Below, piece after piece: positions 51,060-59,491 of a DNA stretch of 64,000 nucleotides; position 1 is the first letter of the stretch, and the number at the start of each line of letters is the position of its first letter. A program made the translations under genes and the position numbers. Below the pieces are notes generated by a model. The model was given only the letters and a program-made list of their open reading frames with translations, was not told where the DNA came from and did no database searches. The DNA comes from JBBDSJ01 sp040905025 (GTDB taxonomy: Bacteria; Pseudomonadota; Gammaproteobacteria; Methylohalomonadales; Methylohalomonadaceae). The stretch lies in assembly GCA_040905025.1 (NCBI GenBank), contig JBBDSJ010000130.1, positions 12,280-76,279 on the forward strand. The letters run 5' to 3'.

Positions 51060-52370
51060 TCAGAGCGAGTTAAAGCTGACTGATATTGTCAGCCAGTGAA
51101 TACCGACATCAAGCGTGCTATTGTTGAATTCGCCGGCTCGTAGCCGGCTTTGACCGATCGTTTCAGAGTTCGGAATATCCCACTGATAACCAAAATCAAT
51201 CTGGTATTGATCGCGCCGATGGCCCACACCAAAGCTGAGGCTGTGCTCGGTAATTGCCGCTGTCAATGGCGTTAATGTGCCGGTTGGTACAGGGCTTTTA
51301 CCATAACTGTAACCGGCACGCAGTTGTGTCCGGCCAGACCAGTCGTACTCGACACCCGCACGGATCACGAAACGATCACGCCAGTCGAGCGGGGCGATAT
51401 CGGTCAGGCTGTCAGCACCGACGATGCCATTTAATACGGCGTCGTTGCCGTTGGTTAACGTAATCGGCAGAGTATTGAAACTGTTGCTCCAGCCGATCCA
51501 GTCGAGTTGGCCGAGCAATTTCAGATATGGTTGCGCCTGCCAGTCAACGGCGGCACTGGCGACGGCTGGCAAATGTGTCTTGAGGCGGGCATCGTAGCGA
51601 AATGGTCCGAGTCCGGGAACCTGAACATCGGCATTGCCGCGCAAAGAACCGGTAGTGTTAAATACCGTTTTGGTGGTATAGCGCAGCCCGACCTCGACAT
51701 TGTCACGGGGCCGCAACAACACGCCGAACGTACCGTTGACAGCGAAACCGTCGGTTTCCAGATCGACCAACGTCTTCAGGCCCTGCAAAGCCGATTGGTT
51801 CTGGAAAACATACGGCGCACGCAACCGGTTTTCGTTATAGATTACACCGAGACTGGCACCGGCACTGACGACCGGGGTGATTTCCATTGCCGCCGCGAAC
51901 GTGCCACGCAGAGCGGTAAAGCGCGCATTGTGCCGTCGCAAACCGAAACTGACGCCGCCGAGACCGCCGGCTGCGTCAATAAAGGTCCAGTCCACGTCTG
52001 CCGCTGCCACTGGACTGACGCCCACACCCAGATGTATGCGGCCAAACCGGCGCGCAGCAGCAAAGTCGGGAATGATGGCCGGGGCATTATCGGCGTTAAC
52101 GCCGTTCGGGTTGGCGGCATTGCGAAATTCGGCATCGACGATAGCCGTGCCGAGACCGCCCTGAATACTCCAGTCGGGCAGCGACACCAACCCGGTCGGA
52201 TTGCCGGTCAGCGCATCGATCGGGCCGCTGATGCTGACGCTATCAATGCCAGCCAACGCCATCGATCGGGCACTGGCACCATCACGCAATACACCATTGG
52301 CCTGTGCAGATGCTGTGATTATTGCCACTAACTGTATTGCACAGAACAGATAAATCTTATTATATTTCAT
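51060..52370 (-). CDS. OmpP1/FadL/TodX-family outer-membrane protein
   Basis: This 436-aa protein has a signal peptide (MKYNKIYLFCAIQLVAIITA, cut near ASAQA) and an N-terminal plug start NGVLRDGASARSMALAG. This is followed by many beta-strand segments and ends with Leu preceded by hydrophobic alternation (ISVSFNSL). The family transports long-chain fatty acids or hydrophobic aromatics. The start at 52370 is chosen for the signal peptide; the open frame is longer. Confidence 0.85.
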   Translation of the reverse strand: MKYNKIYLFCAIQLVAIITASAQANGVLRDGASARSMALAGIDSVSISGPIDALTGNPTGLVSLPDWSIQGGLGTAIVDAEFRNAANPNGVNADNAPAIIPDFAAARRFGRIHLGVGVSPVAAADVDWTFIDAAGGLGGVSFGLRRHNARFTALRGTFAAAMEITPVVSAGASLGVIYNENRLRAPYVFQNQSALQGLKTLVDLETDGFAVNGTFGVLLRPRDNVEVGLRYTTKTVFNTTGSLRGNADVQVPGLGPFRYDARLKTHLPAVASAAVDWQAQPYLKLLGQLDWIGWSNSFNTLPITLTNGNDAVLNGIVGADSLTDIAPLDWRDRFVIRAGVEYDWSGRTQLRAGYSYGKSPVPTGTLTPLTAAITEHSLSFGVGHRRDQYQIDFGYQWDIPNSETIGQSRLRAGEFNNSTLDVGIHWLTISVSFNSL

Positions 52371-52473
52371 GAAGATAACATGTGGCTGAAAATATAATAA
52401 GCATGCGTACTTTACAAGAAAGAAGCCAGAATAGCACCGGTACAATTCCGGCACGCACGTATTAAGCGCAATG

Positions 52474-53904
52474 TCAGTTTGCCAGGTCGCCGGGCTTGAG
52501 AGTCTTGTTCCGGGGCGGTGCCGGGGTGATGGAAATATGCGGGTTCACCGCGGCCAGTTCCTGCAGCCCGGCTTCCAGCTCCTGCAGATTGTCAGGCAGA
52601 TGCCGTGCTACCCATTGCGTGACAATACAATTACGGCCATTGGCCTTCGCGCTGTCGAGTGCTTCATCAGCGCTTTGTATGAGTTTGCTTTCCTTGTTTA
52701 CCTGCCGTGGCCAGGCGACTGTGACACCGAGACTCAGGCTCAGATAAGGAGCCACACTCTGATCGCTTTGCCTGATTTTCAAGTCCAGCACGGCAACCCG
52801 GATCTGCTCCGCCAGTTCCACACATTCGCGCATGCCGATATCGGGTAATATCAGCGCAAATTCCTCACCGCCATAACGCGCAGCCAGTTCGCCGGCACGC
52901 CGCGCATGATCAGATAATACCGTTGCCAATGCTTTCAGGCAGTCATCGCCAGCCTGATGACCAAAGTTGTCATTAAATGACTTGTAGTGATCAATATCAC
53001 ACATGATGAGACCGAGCGAAGTGTCTTTGCGCAATGCCCGGCTCCATTCGCTATTCAGTTGTTGATCAAACTGCCGGCGGTTGGCAATGCCGGTTAACCC
53101 GTCCTGTGAGGACAGTTTCATTAATTCGGCTGCCAGTGCTTCGGCCTCACCTTTTGCATCACGTAAATCATTTTCAACTTGCGCACGCCCGGCGATATCT
53201 TCATTCAATTGCTGGTTGAGTTTGTATATCTGCTCTTCTTCACGTTTCAGATAGTGCGCGAGATCAGCCTTGTCCATGCGCAGGAGCAGGGATTCAAGGA
53301 TTGTGTCATGTATATGCGCGGCACTGTTATAAAGGAACAGAAAATACACAGCCATCAGCACAGCCACCATTTGCAATACGAGGGTATTACTCAGTGCCAG
53401 CACGAGCATTAGTGGCAGCATGCAAGGGACGGCAAAGCATAACCAGACCGATTTGAAGACGGCATAACTGACCATACAGCCCGCAGAAAGCGCCGAGGCA
53501 TATAATACGCCCAACCCCAGATAAAGGATCTGGCTTTGCGGGTCAATCGCTGCAAAGGGCACAAACAGCAGACAACTCAGGCCCCAGAGCAGGCCGCCGA
53601 CAAATGTCCCGAGTTGAAACTGAAATAATGCCGACTTGAGCTGCTGCTCATCCATATTGGCAGGGTGCTTGTTACGGAACAGAACATAGCGCAGCGCAAT
53701 AGTGGCAATGAATAGCGCCAGCCAGCCAGCCAGCTTCACAGGATCGGCGACATGGTAATAAGCAGGAATAACGGTAAGCGCAGCAGCCAGCGTCGCGACA
53801 AATACATGCCGGGCCTGCTTGTGCAGGAAGGCCAGTTTCGCAATCAGCAGCAGTTTTTCGCGACCGGTCTGTTGTGCTGTAATGTCTTGTGCCTGTGTCG
53901 CCAC
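52474..53904 (-). CDS. Membrane-bound diguanylate cyclase (GGDEF)
   Basis: This protein of about 476 aa has five or six N-terminal membrane segments (to about residue 195), a short coiled coil (LKREEEQIYKLNQQLNEDIA) and a GGDEF domain with the active motif GGEEF (RYGGEEFALILPD) and LSSQDGLTGIANRRQFDQQL. It makes cyclic-di-GMP. No EAL domain is present. The start is GTG at 53904 with AGG upstream, or TTG at 53925. A MITE-like remnant lies just upstream. Confidence 0.9.
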   Translation of the reverse strand: MATQAQDITAQQTGREKLLLIAKLAFLHKQARHVFVATLAAALTVIPAYYHVADPVKLAGWLALFIATIALRYVLFRNKHPANMDEQQLKSALFQFQLGTFVGGLLWGLSCLLFVPFAAIDPQSQILYLGLGVLYASALSAGCMVSYAVFKSVWLCFAVPCMLPLMLVLALSNTLVLQMVAVLMAVYFLFLYNSAAHIHDTILESLLLRMDKADLAHYLKREEEQIYKLNQQLNEDIAGRAQVENDLRDAKGEAEALAAELMKLSSQDGLTGIANRRQFDQQLNSEWSRALRKDTSLGLIMCDIDHYKSFNDNFGHQAGDDCLKALATVLSDHARRAGELAARYGGEEFALILPDIGMRECVELAEQIRVAVLDLKIRQSDQSVAPYLSLSLGVTVAWPRQVNKESKLIQSADEALDSAKANGRNCIVTQWVARHLPDNLQELEAGLQELAAVNPHISITPAPPRNKTLKPGDLAN

Positions 53905-53931
53905 AGCGTACCTCGGGAGCGGCAAATTATT

Positions 53932-54010
53932 ATGGAAGCTCTGAATTATTCATCCATGAATACTACATCCGTGTACTGCAGGAACCTCTGAATAAACCGG
54001 ATGTTCCTTA
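53932..54010. repeat. MITE-like element, short copy between two cyclase genes
   Basis: Left end ATGGAAGCTCTGAATTATTC and degenerate right end CAGGAACCTCTGAATAAACC with TTCCTTA. About 79 bp, shorter than copies at 40582 and 40784. Confidence 0.65.
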
Positions 54011-54082
54011 TAATATCCTGATAAACTCAGGAGCTATTTACTGTTTATCAGTCTATCTGAGATTCTTTCGGATTGAATAATT

Positions 54083-55339
54083 TCAATCAAGGCGATAGCC
54101 TTTCAGGAACCAGGTTTGCATTTTTGCCTTGCCTTTAACTTCGATTAGCCCCCGGTTCTCGAATTCAAATTCATCCTTGAGAGCCATATATACTGGCGCT
54201 GATACCTGGATTTCACCGGGCAGGCCATGTGATTCCATGCGGCTGGCGACATTGACTGTATCGCCCCAGATATCATAGGCAAATTTCTTGTTGCCAATAA
54301 CACCGGCGATGACCGCGCCGGTATGAAAACCAATGCGTAAATTCAGATTGGGGTAAATATGTTGCAGGTTTGCAATCTCTGTGCGCATATCCAATGCCAG
54401 CCTGGCAACGGCACTGATGTGATTTCTTGAAGGAACCGGGATACCACCGGCCACCATATACGCATCGCCAATGGTCTTGATTTTTTCAAGGCCATAACGA
54501 TCCACCAGCATGTCGAAGCGTGAAAATATATGATTGAGCATATCCAGTAATTTTTCTGCCGGCAGTTGCCCGGCCAACTCGGTAAAGCCGACCAGATCGG
54601 CAAACAATACTGTTGCCGCCGGATGCCGATCCGCGATTGTCTGTGGTTCTGATTTTAATCGCCTGGCAATGGTCTCGGGCAGAATGTTCAGCAACAGATT
54701 TTCTGAACGATCATATTCCTGTTGCAGCAATGCTTCGGTGCGCAGGACCTCTTTATAAAAGAGGCTTACAAACAACATGACCAGACCAAAAACGCTGAGT
54801 GAGACGGTGATGAACAGGAACTCCAGTAATGCCGGAGATACCAGCAGCAGACTTTGTTCCGGGCCAAAGGCAAAATGTGCCAGCAGGTACAGCAAGACAG
54901 GTGACACAGTGAAAATAACCATTAGCCAGGCCTCGTCGCGCTTTACCAGCAGCAAGGCAAAGCTGGCCATCATAATATGCAACAGATGTGTGCCGGAGTC
55001 GGTGCTGAGGTAAAGAGTCAGTAGTGATATCTGGATGTTTGGCCCGAGCATGATCAGTATCCGGGCAAATTTGAAGTGTCGCTCGCGATTCAGCAGCAAT
55101 ACCGACAGACTCAGCAGACTGCCGAGCAGATTAATGATAATGACAGGCAACAACCCGGCGGCGTCATAAACCAGATAGAGAATGTTATAGAGCAGAGGCA
55201 CAAGAAATGCGCAAAAAGCCACCTGGTTCGCCAGTGTAATCTTGCGCGCAAACTCAAAATCCTGACCGTCAATTCCGACCGACGAAACATAGTGCCAAAG
55301 CTGGCGCCAGCGTTGTATCAACAGCGTCACTGATGGCAT
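54083..55339 (-). CDS. Membrane-bound class III adenylate/guanylate cyclase
   Basis: This 418-aa protein has about six N-terminal membrane segments (residues 35-190) and a class III catalytic domain (about 240-410). The motifs ATVLFADLVGFTELA (metal-binding Asp), KIKTIGDAYMVAGG, RIGFHTGAVIAGVIGNKKF and YDIWGDTVNVASRM are intact. The Lys and Asp of KIKTIGDAY favour ATP as substrate, so cAMP is likely. It sits next to a diguanylate cyclase gene in the same orientation. Confidence 0.92.
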   Translation of the reverse strand: MPSVTLLIQRWRQLWHYVSSVGIDGQDFEFARKITLANQVAFCAFLVPLLYNILYLVYDAAGLLPVIIINLLGSLLSLSVLLLNRERHFKFARILIMLGPNIQISLLTLYLSTDSGTHLLHIMMASFALLLVKRDEAWLMVIFTVSPVLLYLLAHFAFGPEQSLLLVSPALLEFLFITVSLSVFGLVMLFVSLFYKEVLRTEALLQQEYDRSENLLLNILPETIARRLKSEPQTIADRHPAATVLFADLVGFTELAGQLPAEKLLDMLNHIFSRFDMLVDRYGLEKIKTIGDAYMVAGGIPVPSRNHISAVARLALDMRTEIANLQHIYPNLNLRIGFHTGAVIAGVIGNKKFAYDIWGDTVNVASRMESHGLPGEIQVSAPVYMALKDEFEFENRGLIEVKGKAKMQTWFLKGYRLD

Positions 55340-55577
55340 CAGGTTTTCCCGGCTTTAATCATCAATGCAGGCTAACAGAGTCAGAGTTCCCGTGGTTAGC
55401 CAGTTGTTGCGTGTATGTGGATGAACATCCAGGTGCCTGGCACGCAAATTATCCATAGATTACCGTTCATTTTTTAGTCGCTTTTTATTAGTTCTTGTTT
55501 TTAATGGAAAATATTGATTCAGAAACTGCGGTATAATCTGCCAGCTAAATTTGTAAGAAATAAAGGATATGGAGGTT

Positions 55578-56510
55578 ATGTCAGCACTTATTTGTGGATC
55601 ATTTGCATTCGATAACATCATGGTCTTTCCGGATCGCTTCAAAAATCACATCCTGCCGGAAAAAGTTCATATTTTGAATGTTTCGTTTCTGGTGCCGGAA
55701 ATGCGGCGCCAGTTTGGTGGTTGTGCCGGTAATATTGCCTACAATCTGAAATTGCTCGGTGGCTCGCCACTGCCCATGGCAACAGTCGGATCCGATTTTG
55801 CCGATTATGCGGCCTGGCTCGACCAGCACAAGATAACGCGCCAGCATCTCAAGGTGATTGACAGCGAATTCACCGGTCAGGCGTTTATTACGACAGATCT
55901 GGATGATAATCAGATTACGGCATTTCATCCGGGTGCAATGCAGCATGCGCATCTGAACAAGGTCAGCGATGCGAAAGACGTCAAGATTGGCATTGTCTCA
56001 CCCGATGGCCGCGATGGCATGTTACAGCATGCCGAACAGTTTGCCGAAGCCGGTATCCCGTTTATTTTTGATCCGGGCCAGGGCATGCCGATGTTCGATG
56101 GTGAGGAACTTGCGCATCTTGTGAAGCTGGCCACATATGTCACGCTTAACGATTACGAGTGGCAATTATTGCGTGAACGCACTGGCCTGAGCGAACAGGA
56201 AGTTTCCGATCGCGTGGAAGCATTGATCATTACCCGTGGCGGTGATGGTTCAGATATTTATGTCGGCAAGGAACACCATCAGATTCCGTCTGCCAAGCCA
56301 GCCGCGATTAATGATCCGACCGGTTGTGGTGATGCCTACCGTGCCGGTTTGTTGTATGGCTTTGAGCAAGGTTATGACTGGCCGACCACTGGTCGTATTG
56401 CGTCACTGATGGGTTCCATCAAGATTGCCCATCATGGTACCCAGAATCATTCATTCACCCTGGATGAGTTCAAGACGCAATACAAACAGGCGTTTGGTTC
56501 AAGCTTCTAA
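55578..56510 (+). CDS. PfkB-family carbohydrate/nucleoside kinase (adenosine kinase-like)
   Basis: This 310-aa kinase has the PfkB start MSALICGSFAFDNIMVFPDR, the glycine pair RRQFGGCAGNIAYNLKLLGG, and the ATP/catalytic motif NDPTGCGDAYRAGLLYG with catalytic Asp. The pattern is that of the bacterial adenosine kinase/ribokinase group. The start at 55578 has GGAGG very close, while one at 55569 has AAGG; either is possible. A TATAAT at 55532-55537 is a candidate -10. A terminator follows at 56534. Confidence 0.9.
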   Translation: MSALICGSFAFDNIMVFPDRFKNHILPEKVHILNVSFLVPEMRRQFGGCAGNIAYNLKLLGGSPLPMATVGSDFADYAAWLDQHKITRQHLKVIDSEFTGQAFITTDLDDNQITAFHPGAMQHAHLNKVSDAKDVKIGIVSPDGRDGMLQHAEQFAEAGIPFIFDPGQGMPMFDGEELAHLVKLATYVTLNDYEWQLLRERTGLSEQEVSDRVEALIITRGGDGSDIYVGKEHHQIPSAKPAAINDPTGCGDAYRAGLLYGFEQGYDWPTTGRIASLMGSIKIAHHGTQNHSFTLDEFKTQYKQAFGSSF

Positions 56511-56533
56511 AAGCAAACCGGGTTGTATGCCAT

Positions 56534-56562
56534 AAAAAAGCGGAGCATAGCTCCGCTTTTTT
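56534..56562 (+). terminator. Terminator after the PfkB kinase gene
   Basis: A6-GCGGAGC and GCTCCGC-T7 form a 13-bp stem with a 3-nt loop, 23 bp after the stop. Confidence 0.9.
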
Positions 56563-56685
56563 TATCTACTCTCCGCATATTAATGCCGGTAACCACAAGT
56601 CAATAAACACAAATAGAAAGATAGTAAATAATCTTTTTGAATAGATGGTGCTTTTTTATTTATATATAAGCATTCTCAAAATTCA

Positions 56686-56722
56686 TTCCCCCTCCCCTCG
56701 TGGGAGGGGGTTAGGGGGAGGG
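56686..56722. repeat. GC-rich palindromic REP-like repeat
   Basis: CCCCCTCCCCTCGTGGGAGG then GGGTTAGGGGGAGGG; a second near-identical copy is at 62594-62631. The rest of 56563-56791 is A+T-rich and holds no gene I can support. Confidence 0.75.
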
Positions 56723-56791
56723 CCTTTGTTTTTGAGACCGTCCCTGGATACTCTCTCTATAATAATTACGTCTTTCGTGTGAATTTTCGGA

Positions 56792-57214
56792 CTATTTCTT
56801 TGTAGCACTGCCGATGGCATTGGCGCCGGCAATGGCACAAACATCGTCTTCGTCTGGTGCGCCGCCACCGAGACCAATCGCGCCGACGACATGACCGCCT
56901 TTCCAGATTGGCACTCCACCGGGGCTGGGCAGGGCCTGTGCCGGCATCACGCTGGGCAGCGAATACCAGAGCAGGGGATTTTGATCCTTGTTTTCAGTGA
57001 TCTCCATGGTTGAGCGGCGAAACGATGCCGCTGCCATAGCTTTGGCGCGTGACGTATCAAAAGTGAAGAAGCCGGCACCATTGCCGCGTGAATAAAATAC
57101 CAGCCGGCCGGCTTCGTCAACGACGGACACGCTCATGGGCTTGTTGAATTGTTGACTGGCGGCATGTGCGGCTTCGGCGGCTTGTTGTGCCATTTCCAGC
57201 GTCATTTCAATCAT
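56792..57214 (-). CDS. GlcG/HbpS-family (heme-binding-like) protein
   Basis: This 140-aa protein has the family pattern: LEMAQQAAEAAHAASQQFNK, MSVSVVDEAGRLVFYSRGNG, SRAKAMAAASFRRST and PGGVPIWKGGHVVGAIGLGG...DEDDVCAIAGANAI. Members include HbpS, a heme-binding sensor, and GlcG of glycolate operons. No signal peptide is seen, so it is cytoplasmic. It is single in its transcription unit. Confidence 0.85.
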   Translation of the reverse strand: MIEMTLEMAQQAAEAAHAASQQFNKPMSVSVVDEAGRLVFYSRGNGAGFFTFDTSRAKAMAAASFRRSTMEITENKDQNPLLWYSLPSVMPAQALPSPGGVPIWKGGHVVGAIGLGGGAPDEDDVCAIAGANAIGSATKK

Positions 57215-57368
57215 GTCATTATCCTCCCGGGCAAAATATTATTGTTTTGAATAACAGAGTGCGGAATGTACGCGAATTACTGAATAGTTTATGGACGATA
57301 GAAAGTAGATGATAAACGATAGAAAAGACTTTTTTCTATCATCTACCCTCTACAAACCACTACCCGCT

Positions 57369-57398
57369 AAAAAAAAGCCCGCTGCAGAGGCAGCGGGC
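57369..57398 (-). terminator. Terminator of pckG
   Basis: On the minus strand GCCCGCTGC-CTCT-GCAGCGGGC is followed by eight T, 32 bp after the pckG stop. Confidence 0.9.
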
Positions 57399-57429
57399 CG
57401 GTTTGCCGGATTACACAGATACGGAACAG

Positions 57430-59286
57430 TCAGGCGGCTTCGTCGCTGGCCGCATGCAGATCCCAGACATCCGGTGAGTGGTGCGCACGGGATAACAGCA
57501 ATTCGACTTCCAGTGCCATTTCCCGTGGCAAATGATCACCGAACCTGGCGAAGAACTCCTGTTGTTCAGTGGCTTCTGTTTCGGCCTGTTCGCGGCTGAC
57601 GTTCATGATTTCATAATAACGTTCCGCCGGAAAATCCAGGCCTTCCCAGTTCAGTGCTTCATACGGCGGTTCCCAGCCGAGTGGGCTCTGAATGGCCTGC
57701 GCATGGCCATGGCAACGATCGACAATCCATTTCAGCGCGCGCATGTTCTCACCGAAGCCGGGCCAGATGAATTTGCCGTTGTCATCCTTGCGGAACCAGT
57801 TCACCCGGAATATTAACGGTGGTGTGGCAACCCGTTCGCGGCCGATCTTGATCCAGTGATCCCAGTAGTCGGCCATGTTGTAACCACAAAACGGCAGCAT
57901 TGCCATTGGATCGCGGCGCATGGCCGCCTGACCCACTGCTGCTGCAGTCGCTTCAGAGCCCATGGTCGCAGCCAGATAGACACCGTGTTCCCAGTCATTG
58001 GCTTGCAAGACCAACGGGAAATTCTTGCTGATACGGCCGCCAAAAATAAATGCACTGATCGGTACGCCTTCCGGGTTTTCCCAGTTTGGATCGATCGACG
58101 GGCACTGGTTGGCCGGTGCAGTGAAGCGGGCATTCGGGTGCGCCGCTGGCGTTTCCGAATCCGGTGTCCAGTCGTTGCCTTTCCAGTCGATCAGATGTGC
58201 CGGTGGTTCCCGCGTCATGCCTTCCCACCAGACGTCACCATCATCAGTGAGTGCACAGTTGGCAAACAGGCAGTTTTCCTTCAGCGTCAGCATCGCGTTC
58301 GGGTTCGATTCCATGTTGGTGCCCGGGGCGACGCCGAAATAGCCGGCTTCCGGATTGATCGCATGGAACTTGCCATCATGATTCGGCTTGATCCAGGCGA
58401 TGTCGTCACCAATCGTGCTGACCTTCCAGCCGTCAAAGCCCTTTGGCGGAATCAGCATGGCGAAGTTGGTTTTACCACAGGCGCTCGGGAACGCGGCCGA
58501 AACATAGGTTTTTTCACCCTGTGGCGATTCCACGCCGAGGATCAGCATATGTTCGGCGAGCCAGCCTTCATCACGGGCCATGACCGAGGCAATACGCAGC
58601 GCGAAGCATTTCTTGCCAAGTAGCGCATTACCGCCGTAACCGCTGCCAAACGACCAGATTTCACGGGTTTCCGGGAAATGGGTAATGTACTTGGTATCAC
58701 TGCAGGGCCATTTGACGTCTTCCTGCCCGTCTGTAAGCGGCATGCCGACCGAATGAACGCACGGCACAAATTTGCCGTTGTCACCGAGTACGTCGAGTGC
58801 TTTTTGTCCCATGCGCGTCATGATGCGCTGGTTTATAGCAACATAGGCCGAGTCGGTCAGTTGTACGCCAATATGCGAGATCGGTGAGCCGAGTGGCCCC
58901 ATACTGAACGGAATGACATACAGCGTGCGGCCGCGCATGCAACCGTCAAACAGCCCGTTGAGAATGCCGCGCATCTCGTCCGGGGCCATCCAGTTGTTGG
59001 TCGGGCCGGCGTCTTCCGCGTTTTCGCTGCAGATGTAGGTGCGATCTTCGACGCGAGCGACATCGCTGGGATTGGAACGGGCAAGATAACTGTTCGGGCG
59101 TTTGTCCGGGTTCAACCGGATGAGAGTGCCTTTTGCTACCAGCTCTTCGCACAGACGATCATATTCGTCCTGTGAACCATCGCACCAGTAGATGCGATCC
59201 GGTTTGCATAAGGCCGCAGTTTGCTCAACCCAGTCGAGCAGGTCTTTATTCCGGGTCCGTTGTTGGCCCGGGTTATTATTGGTCAT
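57430..59286 (-). CDS. pckG: Phosphoenolpyruvate carboxykinase (GTP)
   Basis: This 618-aa enzyme interconverts oxaloacetate and PEP with GTP. It has the kinase-1a motif AAFPSACGKTNFAMLIPPKG, the kinase-2 STIGDDIAWI, INPEAGYFGVAPGT, and the GTP-specific NWFRKDDNGKFIWPGFGENM. Length is standard. AGGAGGTAATCCC before the ATG is a near-ideal ribosome site. GTP-type PEPCK is less usual than the ATP type in enteric gammaproteobacteria. Confidence 0.97.
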   Translation of the reverse strand: MTNNNPGQQRTRNKDLLDWVEQTAALCKPDRIYWCDGSQDEYDRLCEELVAKGTLIRLNPDKRPNSYLARSNPSDVARVEDRTYICSENAEDAGPTNNWMAPDEMRGILNGLFDGCMRGRTLYVIPFSMGPLGSPISHIGVQLTDSAYVAINQRIMTRMGQKALDVLGDNGKFVPCVHSVGMPLTDGQEDVKWPCSDTKYITHFPETREIWSFGSGYGGNALLGKKCFALRIASVMARDEGWLAEHMLILGVESPQGEKTYVSAAFPSACGKTNFAMLIPPKGFDGWKVSTIGDDIAWIKPNHDGKFHAINPEAGYFGVAPGTNMESNPNAMLTLKENCLFANCALTDDGDVWWEGMTREPPAHLIDWKGNDWTPDSETPAAHPNARFTAPANQCPSIDPNWENPEGVPISAFIFGGRISKNFPLVLQANDWEHGVYLAATMGSEATAAAVGQAAMRRDPMAMLPFCGYNMADYWDHWIKIGRERVATPPLIFRVNWFRKDDNGKFIWPGFGENMRALKWIVDRCHGHAQAIQSPLGWEPPYEALNWEGLDFPAERYYEIMNVSREQAETEATEQQEFFARFGDHLPREMALEVELLLSRAHHSPDVWDLHAASDEAA

Positions 59287-59491
59287 GGGATTACCTCCTA
59301 ATTGCCTCGAATCTAGTGGTAATGCCCCGATTCTACTGTGGACGCCTTCCGGTTTCGGGAGCCGGAATGCCTGGTTGTTACCAGTTATTGTAGTTTAGTT
59401 ATGCGGCGTCCCGGTGAAGGCGGGAACATAATGCATAAACAGGATGAATTCTGAACCATTAGCGCAGGGTCGGCAAGGCAAACTTGCCTGT

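Noticed and set aside
56683..56919. 78-aa minus-strand frame upstream of the GlcG-type gene
   Set aside because: It consists of the REP repeat and antisense of the GlcG-type gene (residues such as PPPNPLPRGEGE come from the palindrome).
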